Part shown: one piece after another, positions 4,887-8,336 of the stretch
Position numbering within the stretch: position 1 is the first letter of the stretch
Layout of the letters: each line of letters opens with the position of its first letter
NCBI GenBank assembly: GCA_013813135.1
Contig: JACCSF010000312.1
Location: 1 to 8,336 of the forward strand
Direction of reading: 5' to 3'
DNA from: Thermoleophilaceae bacterium
GTDB taxonomy: Bacteria; Actinomycetota; Thermoleophilia; Solirubrobacterales; Thermoleophilaceae
DNA: 8,336 nucleotides
Notes under the pieces: generated by a model
Told to the model about the DNA's origin: nothing
What the model saw: only the letters and a program-made list of their open reading frames with translations
Database searches by the model: none
Translations under genes and position numbers: made by a program

Positions 4887-5629
4887 CCCTCGAGCGCCAG
4901 CTGGTTGTAGGCGATCGACTGGAACGAAAGCCTGTGCAGCGGCGAGACGCCGTTCTGCGCTATCGCCGCGCGGTGCTCCGGCGTGGAGTAGCCGACGTTC
5001 GTCTCGAAGTCCCAGTCTGGATGGCGCGCGGCGGCCTTGCGCATATAGCGGTCACGGCTGACCTTGGCGAGCACCGAGGCCGCCGCGATCGCGGCGCTGC
5101 GGCAGTCGCCATCGATCACGGCGCGCTGCTCGAAGCCGAACTCGGGCACGTTGAAGCCGTCCACCAGACAGACGCTGCCCTGCCGCGCGACGCCGAGCAG
5201 GGCGGTCCTCAGCGCCTCCAGGTTGGTGTTGTGCAGCCCGCGGCCGTCGATGCCGCGCACGCAGCGGGAGACGATCACCGAGCGCGCCGCCGCCCGCAGC
5301 ACCAGCGGGTAGAGCTCCTCGCGCGTCTCGGCGGTGTGCTGCTTGGAGTCGTTCAAGCGGCTGAGCGCACGCCGGTCCGAGAGCGTGAGGCGCTCGAGGT
5401 CGAACAGGACGGCGGCGGCGACCAGGGGCCCCGCCAGCGAGCCACGGCCGGCCTCGTCGGCGCCGGCGACGTAGCGACAACCGAGGTCACGATCGAAAGC
5501 GAACAGGCGCCGGCCGCTTGTCTTGCGCCGCCGTGCCCGGGCCACCCGGCGTGCCGCGCTCGTGGCCTGCGCGGGCGGACGCCCGGCCGCTGGCGACTGC
5601 TCGTTATCGGCGCTCGGCGACGTCCCCAC
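4883..5629 (-). CDS. rnhB: Ribonuclease HII
   Basis: RNase HII removes RNA from RNA-DNA hybrids and single ribonucleotides from genomic DNA, using two metal ions. From GTG 5629 the protein has 248 residues. The catalytic set is visible: D58 and E59 in GADEAGRGSLAGPLVAAAV, D157 in LVDGFN, and D193 in AKVSRDRYM. DSK (94-96), SAAIAAASVLAK (178-189) and NVGYSTPEHR (211-220) are further family signatures. About 40 N-terminal residues, rich in Arg, Ala and Pro, precede the domain; this basic leader is longer than usual. A start at GTG 5545 would shorten it to 220 residues. The frame stays open into lepB (to 5749), but that would be an overlap of over 80 bases and is rejected. A TATCAT -10-like element (5644-5639) lies 9 bases before GTG 5629, supporting it and hinting at an own promoter. 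The gene is convergent with the esterase. Confidence 0.93.
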   Translation of the reverse strand: MGTSPSADNEQSPAAGRPPAQATSAARRVARARRRKTSGRRLFAFDRDLGCRYVAGADEAGRGSLAGPLVAAAVLFDLERLTLSDRRALSRLNDSKQHTAETREELYPLVLRAAARSVIVSRCVRGIDGRGLHNTNLEALRTALLGVARQGSVCLVDGFNVPEFGFEQRAVIDGDCRSAAIAAASVLAKVSRDRYMRKAAARHPDWDFETNVGYSTPEHRAAIAQNGVSPLHRLSFQSIAYNQLALEG

Positions 5630-5638
5630 TTGGCGGCG

Positions 5639-5644
5639 ATGATA
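5639..5644 (-). promoter_or_regulatory. Possible -10 element of rnhB
   Basis: On the minus strand TATCAT, one mismatch from TATAAT, lies in the 38-base lepB-rnhB gap and ends 9 bases before GTG 5629. It would give a leaderless or nearly leaderless rnhB mRNA. No convincing -35 element is visible, so this is only a candidate; rnhB may simply be read from the lepB transcript. Confidence 0.35.
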
Positions 5645-5667
5645 GGTCGCCCGGCGGCGGAAGGGGG

Positions 5668-6303
5668 CTAGAGGGTGCCGATCCTCTTCGGCGGCCAGTA
5701 GGTGGCGAACGCCTGCCCGATCACCCAGTCCTTGGGAATCGGACCCCACACGCGGCTGTCCGCGCTGGCCCCGCGGTTGTCGCCCATCATGAAATAGGAC
5801 CCCTTGGGAACGGGGATCTCGTCGGGCAGGTTGCAGATGTCGCAGGAGGCGTCGAGCCGGGCGAACGACTCCTTCTGGCGCTCTCCGTTGATGTAGACCG
5901 ACCCGCCGAGCACCTTCACCCGGTCGCCGCCCACGGCCACGACGCGCTTGATGAAGTTGGTGTCAGAGCGGTCCTCGGTCGGTCGCGGGCAGGCGCTCGT
6001 CTCGGAGTGCTGGACGCCGCAGCTGTTCTCGTCCGCGCCCTTCGGCGGCTTGAAGACGAGCACGTCGCCGCGGTCGTAGTCGGTGAAGTTCTTGCTGACC
6101 CGGTCGACCAGCACCCGCTGGCCGATCTGGAGTGTGGGGACCATCGACTCGCTCGGGATACGGAACGGCTTGACGAGGAACGCCTGTATGCCGAGCGCCA
6201 GGCCGAGCGCAACGGCGACGATCGTGACCAGCTCGACGAGCGACCCACCGGCGCCCTTCTGCTTGGTGCGCGCCGCCCGACGCGAGAGAAGCCGCGGAGA
6301 CAC
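5668..6303 (-). CDS. lepB: Signal peptidase I
   Basis: Type I signal peptidase, anchored in the cytoplasmic membrane with its active site outside, cuts signal peptides from exported proteins. The 211 residues show a basic N-terminus (MSPRLLSRRAARTKQK), one membrane segment at about 22-44, and box B PSESMVPTL with catalytic Ser53. Box D is FIKRVVAVGGD with the general base Lys119, and box E is GDNRGASADSR (174-184). Two stretches in the extracellular domain carry cysteines: C95 and C105, and the CDIC pair C154/C157. These could form disulfides and are not typical of the best-known family members. The GTG start (6303-6301) follows the rplS stop with no gap, so translation is surely coupled. The rplS-lepB-rnhB order is conserved in actinobacteria. 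Confidence 0.95.
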   Translation of the reverse strand: MSPRLLSRRAARTKQKGAGGSLVELVTIVAVALGLALGIQAFLVKPFRIPSESMVPTLQIGQRVLVDRVSKNFTDYDRGDVLVFKPPKGADENSCGVQHSETSACPRPTEDRSDTNFIKRVVAVGGDRVKVLGGSVYINGERQKESFARLDASCDICNLPDEIPVPKGSYFMMGDNRGASADSRVWGPIPKDWVIGQAFATYWPPKRIGTL

Positions 6304-6930
6304 CTAGGTCGAGGGCTGCTCGCGCGACTCGTCGGAAGACTGCTCCTCCGCGGAAGGCTCCTCCGCGGGCTGCTCGTCCGTGGGCTGCTCGTCCGCGGAA
6401 GCCTCGTCGGCGGGAGCTTCGTCTTCGGCGGGCTGGGCCTCCGCCGCAACGCCCTCGCCCTCGGCTGCCTCCGCGGCGGCTGCTTCTTCCGCGGCCGCCG
6501 CCTCGGCGAGCTCCTCCTCGCCCGGCCGCGGGGCGTCGTCGACCGGCATCGCGCCCTCGACATACGCCTGGTCCTCGGCGCCGCCGGTCCAACGCCGCTC
6601 GCGCACCCGCGCGCTGCGGCCGACCCGCTCGCGCAGGTAGTAGAGCTTGGCCCGGCGCACGTCGCCCCGCGCCGCCACCTCGATCCGCTCGATCTTTGGC
6701 GAATGCAGCGGGAACGTGCGCTCGACGCCGACGCCGAAGGACTGCTTGCGCACCGTGAAGGTCTCGCGTGCGCCCGATCCCTGGCGCTTGATCACCACGC
6801 CCTCGAACACCTGGGTCCGGCGGCGGGTGCCCTCCACGACCTGGAAATGCACGCGCACACGATCACCCGCTTGGAACACGGGCACACGCCGCAGCTGGGC
6901 ACGCTCGATGCTTTCGATGACGCCGGACAT
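6304..6930 (-). CDS. rplS: 50S ribosomal protein bL19 with long acidic C-terminal tail
   Basis: bL19 sits at the 30S-50S interface of the ribosome. The normal protein, about 115 residues, is covered by 1-115. FQAGDRVRVHFQVVEGTRRRTQVFEGVVIKRQG (19-51) and SFGVGVERTFPLHSPKIERIEV (64-85) are classic, followed by RRAKLYYLRERVGRSARV (92-109). After that comes a tail of about 90 residues made almost only of Ala, Glu, Asp, Pro, Gln and Ser. Residues 136-208 contain 26 acidic residues and a single basic one (R203), with repeating units such as ADEQPTDEQPAEE. The tail should be disordered. It stays in frame to the stop next to lepB and follows the local codon bias, so it is real sequence rather than a frameshift. 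The start ATG 6930-6928 has no Shine-Dalgarno sequence. Confidence 0.96.
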   Translation of the reverse strand: MSGVIESIERAQLRRVPVFQAGDRVRVHFQVVEGTRRRTQVFEGVVIKRQGSGARETFTVRKQSFGVGVERTFPLHSPKIERIEVAARGDVRRAKLYYLRERVGRSARVRERRWTGGAEDQAYVEGAMPVDDAPRPGEEELAEAAAAEEAAAAEAAEGEGVAAEAQPAEDEAPADEASADEQPTDEQPAEEPSAEEQSSDESREQPST

Positions 6931-6937
6931 AGAAGAG

Positions 6938-6977
6938 GCGCGACCTGCCGGGCGGCAGTCGCGCGAGCCGGAATGGT
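6938..6977 (-). promoter_or_regulatory. rplS leader: possible promoter and hairpin
   Basis: The 54-base gap between trmD and rplS holds a strong hairpin. Arms 6938-6943 and 6959-6964 (GCGCGA/TCGCGC) continue, after one bulged base, into CTGCC/GGCAG (6945-6949 and 6954-6958) around a four-base loop. On the coding strand the hairpin is followed by CTCTTCT and then the rplS ATG. TACCAT (minus strand, 6977-6972) is a TANNNT -10 candidate that would start transcription right at the hairpin's 5' foot. The element could be a bL19-type autoregulatory leader, an RNA-processing site or an attenuator. Its role is inference. Confidence 0.45.
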
Positions 6978-6984
6978 AGCGAAG

Positions 6985-7653
6985 CTAGGTCGGCCCCCGC
7001 CCGCGCTCGCGGCTGCGCTCGAGGCGCCACTCGCGCACCTTGGCGTGGTCGCCGGAGAGCAGGATCTCCGGCACGGTGTGGCCGTGCCAGTCATACGGCC
7101 GCGTGTAGTGCGGGTACTCCGGCGCGCCCTCGAGCGCCTCGCTGAACGACTCCTCAACCGCGCTCTCCTCGTGTCCGAGCGCTCCGGGCAGCTTGCGCAG
7201 CACCGCATCTGCAACCACCATCGCCGCCAGCTCGCCCCCGGCGAGCACGTAGGGCCCGATCGAGACCACGTCGGTCGCGAGCTGCTCGTGCACCCGCTCG
7301 TCGAACCCCTCGTAGCGCCCCGACAGCAGCGTCAGCTCCGGCTCGCCGGCGAGCTCCGCGGCGAGCGCGTCGTCGAACCGCCGCCCGCCCGGCGCCAGGG
7401 CGATCACCCGGCGCTCGCCTCGATCCGCCCCGTAGCGCGCCGCCAGCGCCGCCTCCACCACGTCGACGCGGATCACCATGCCGGCGCCGCCGCCGTAGGG
7501 CGTGTCGTCCACCTGGCCCGCTTTGAGCGGCGTCGTGGCGCGCAGGTCCACTGGGTCCACCACATGACCGATCGTGAGCGCGTTGCGCACGTGGCGCTGC
7601 TCGAGGAACCACTCGAACCAGCCCGGGAACAGCGTGAAGATGTCGATCCTCAT
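6985..7653 (-). CDS. trmD: tRNA (guanine-N1)-methyltransferase TrmD
   Basis: TrmD uses S-adenosylmethionine to make m1G37 beside the anticodon, preventing +1 frameshifting. The 222 residues carry the SPOUT trefoil knot signatures GRYEGFDERV (112-121) and SIGPYVLAGGELAAMVVADAVLRKLPG (131-157), plus DDTPYGGGAGMV (49-60) and PHYTRP (181-186). The conserved Arg (R153) is present. At the position of the catalytic Asp of E. coli TrmD (D169, in ATEDSF) this protein has Glu (E168, in AVEESF). The C-terminus stops soon after REWRLERSRER and lacks the usual RTxxRRPDLL tail, so the protein is somewhat short. The ATG overlaps the rimM stop (ATGA), and GAGGA about 9 bases upstream may serve as ribosome binding site. 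Confidence 0.95.
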   Translation of the reverse strand: MRIDIFTLFPGWFEWFLEQRHVRNALTIGHVVDPVDLRATTPLKAGQVDDTPYGGGAGMVIRVDVVEAALAARYGADRGERRVIALAPGGRRFDDALAAELAGEPELTLLSGRYEGFDERVHEQLATDVVSIGPYVLAGGELAAMVVADAVLRKLPGALGHEESAVEESFSEALEGAPEYPHYTRPYDWHGHTVPEILLSGDHAKVREWRLERSRERGRGPT

Positions 7654-8075
7654 CCGAGGAAGTCCTCGTTGACGTGAATCTCGCCCCCCTCGACCGAGCG
7701 GATCGCGTCCGAGATGAACGGCACCAGGCTGCCGTCCTCGAGCTCGAGCACCGAACAGGATGGCCTATCCAGCAGGCGCACCACCCGGCCGTGGCCCGGG
7801 ACCGAGCAGGCCAGCAGGTCAGCGGCGAGCCACTCGTCCTCCCCGAGCTCGGCCTCAACCAGCAGCAACTCTCCACGCAGCGGGCGCGGGTCGTCCAAGC
7901 CCGCCAGGCGCAGCAGCGGTCGCTCGTCGGTTCCCGCCCGCCGTTCGACCTCGTGAGTGCGACCGGCGATCGTCAAGGAGGTCCCGGCGGAGAGCGGATG
8001 GCTGGCGCCCTCCACGTAAAAGCTCCCGTCCAGGCCGTGCGGCTTGCCCACCCGCCCGGCGGTCACGAGGGTCAA
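7650..8075 (-). CDS. rimM: Ribosome maturation factor RimM (short form)
   Basis: RimM binds ribosomal protein uS19 and helps mature the 3' domain of 16S rRNA. The N-terminal half has the family's VTAGRVGKPHGLDGSFYV (4-21) and LRLAGLDDPRPLRGELLLVE (55-74). The C-terminal half (about 84-141) is a compact PRC-barrel ending FISDAIRSVEGGEIHVNEDFLG. At 141 residues it is shorter than the usual 165-180, through compression of the loops and linker rather than loss of a domain. The start is TTG 8075-8073, overlapping the khpA stop as TTGA. An alternative GTG three codons later (8066) would also keep the RimM core. No Shine-Dalgarno sequence is seen, so coupling to khpA is likely. It overlaps trmD by ATGA. 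Confidence 0.92.
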   Translation of the reverse strand: MTLVTAGRVGKPHGLDGSFYVEGASHPLSAGTSLTIAGRTHEVERRAGTDERPLLRLAGLDDPRPLRGELLLVEAELGEDEWLAADLLACSVPGHGRVVRLLDRPSCSVLELEDGSLVPFISDAIRSVEGGEIHVNEDFLG

Positions 8076-8305
8076 TCGACGACGTCGACGAGCACGCGAT
8101 GGCCGTCGCGCACCGCCGCGGCCTTCATCACGATGCGCAGCGCCGCGACGGTCCGGCCGCCGCGGCCGATCACCTTGCCCGCGTCGTCCTCGCCCACATG
8201 CAGCTCGAGGACGATCGTGCCGTCCTCCTCGTCGAACCCGTCCACCGAAACCTCGTCCGGCTTGTCGACGAGCGACCGGGCGAGGTACTCGAGCAGGTCC
8301 TCCAC
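8072..8305 (-). CDS. khpA: KH-domain RNA-binding protein KhpA
   Basis: KhpA is a small RNA-binding protein of about 75-80 residues, usually encoded between rpsP and rimM. In Firmicutes it pairs with KhpB/Jag and affects cell elongation; its job in actinobacteria is less clear. The 77 residues form one type II KH domain with the GxxG loop GRGG at 47-50 within GKVIGRGGRTVAALRIVMKAAA. The GTG start (8305-8303) has a strong Shine-Dalgarno sequence, GGAGGG, 5 bases upstream, the clearest in this operon. This fits a gene that begins a coupled run of overlapping reading frames. The gene is complete and its stop overlaps the rimM start. Confidence 0.94.
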   Translation of the reverse strand: MEDLLEYLARSLVDKPDEVSVDGFDEEDGTIVLELHVGEDDAGKVIGRGGRTVAALRIVMKAAAVRDGHRVLVDVVD

Positions 8306-8320
8306 GGCACCCTCCGGCGG

Positions 8321-8336
8321 CTAGCTGCCCTCGCGC
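8321..8336 (-). CDS. Possible 3' end of rpsP (bS16)
   Basis: The last 16 bases read on the minus strand as CGC GAG GGC AGC TAG (Arg-Glu-Gly-Ser-stop), 15 bases before the khpA GTG. The usual upstream gene of khpA-rimM-trmD is rpsP, so this may be its last codons. Four codons cannot identify a protein; the call rests on gene order alone. Confidence 0.3.

Noticed and set aside
5630..5749. Extended rnhB start at 5749
   Set aside because: It would overlap the lepB coding end by more than 80 bases with no supporting signal; the extra residues read like a lepB shadow.
5518..7677. A 719-codon open frame on the plus strand
   Set aside because: It is antisense to rnhB, lepB, rplS and trmD, all secure calls with catalytic motifs. 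Its length comes from high GC and from the biased Ala/Glu codons of the bL19 tail; the product has no recognisable domain.
1..8336. CRISPR array, toxin-antitoxin pair or biosynthetic cluster
   Set aside because: No regularly spaced repeats of CRISPR length, no paired small genes with toxin motifs and no biosynthetic enzymes were seen. The SnoaL-like genes alone do not indicate a polyketide cluster.

Overview
The window comes from a high-GC actinobacterium. The gene set and style fit the class Thermoleophilia (Solirubrobacter/Conexibacter-like): GTG and TTG starts, very short gene spacing, SnoaL-like proteins beginning MSQENV, and a tyrosine recombinase remnant of a type I associate with that group. 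The lineage is inferred from recognised protein style, not from a search.

Right side (4883-8336, minus strand): a conserved translation and export block read right to left. The order is a possible rpsP 3' end, khpA, rimM, trmD, rplS, lepB, rnhB. The genes are packed tightly: TTGA and ATGA 4-base overlaps at khpA/rimM and rimM/trmD, and TAG followed directly by GTG at rplS/lepB. The products are a KH RNA-binding protein, a 16S/30S maturation factor, the tRNA m1G37 methyltransferase, ribosomal protein bL19 with a long acidic tail, signal peptidase I and RNase HII. A hairpin and a possible internal promoter precede rplS.

Middle (3322-4886, plus strand): yraN (UPF0102) followed by a secreted SGNH-type esterase/lipase. 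The esterase is convergent with rnhB and the two share a CTAG stop overlap. In related actinobacteria rnhB, yraN, comM and dprA tend to be codirectional, so yraN plus the esterase looks inverted here.

Left side (1-3166, minus strand): two translationally coupled small SnoaL/NTF2-like genes, then the C-terminal wreck of a tyrosine recombinase with three frame changes, a small cluster of repeats, then comM and the 5' part of dprA, joined by a GTGA overlap. ComM and DprA act on incoming single-stranded DNA in natural transformation.

The most interesting point is the 2001-3279 interval. An imperfect 22-base direct repeat (18 of 22 positions identical) lies about 41 bases from the comM start and about 43 bases from the yraN start. 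It flanks the SnoaL pair and the dead recombinase. This looks like an old insertion into what was a compact divergent comM/yraN promoter region. comM and yraN also share a leaderless-type promoter layout (TAGCGT, 7 bases, ATG). I see no clearly new multi-gene system; the rest is mostly conserved core genome with some unusual protein details.
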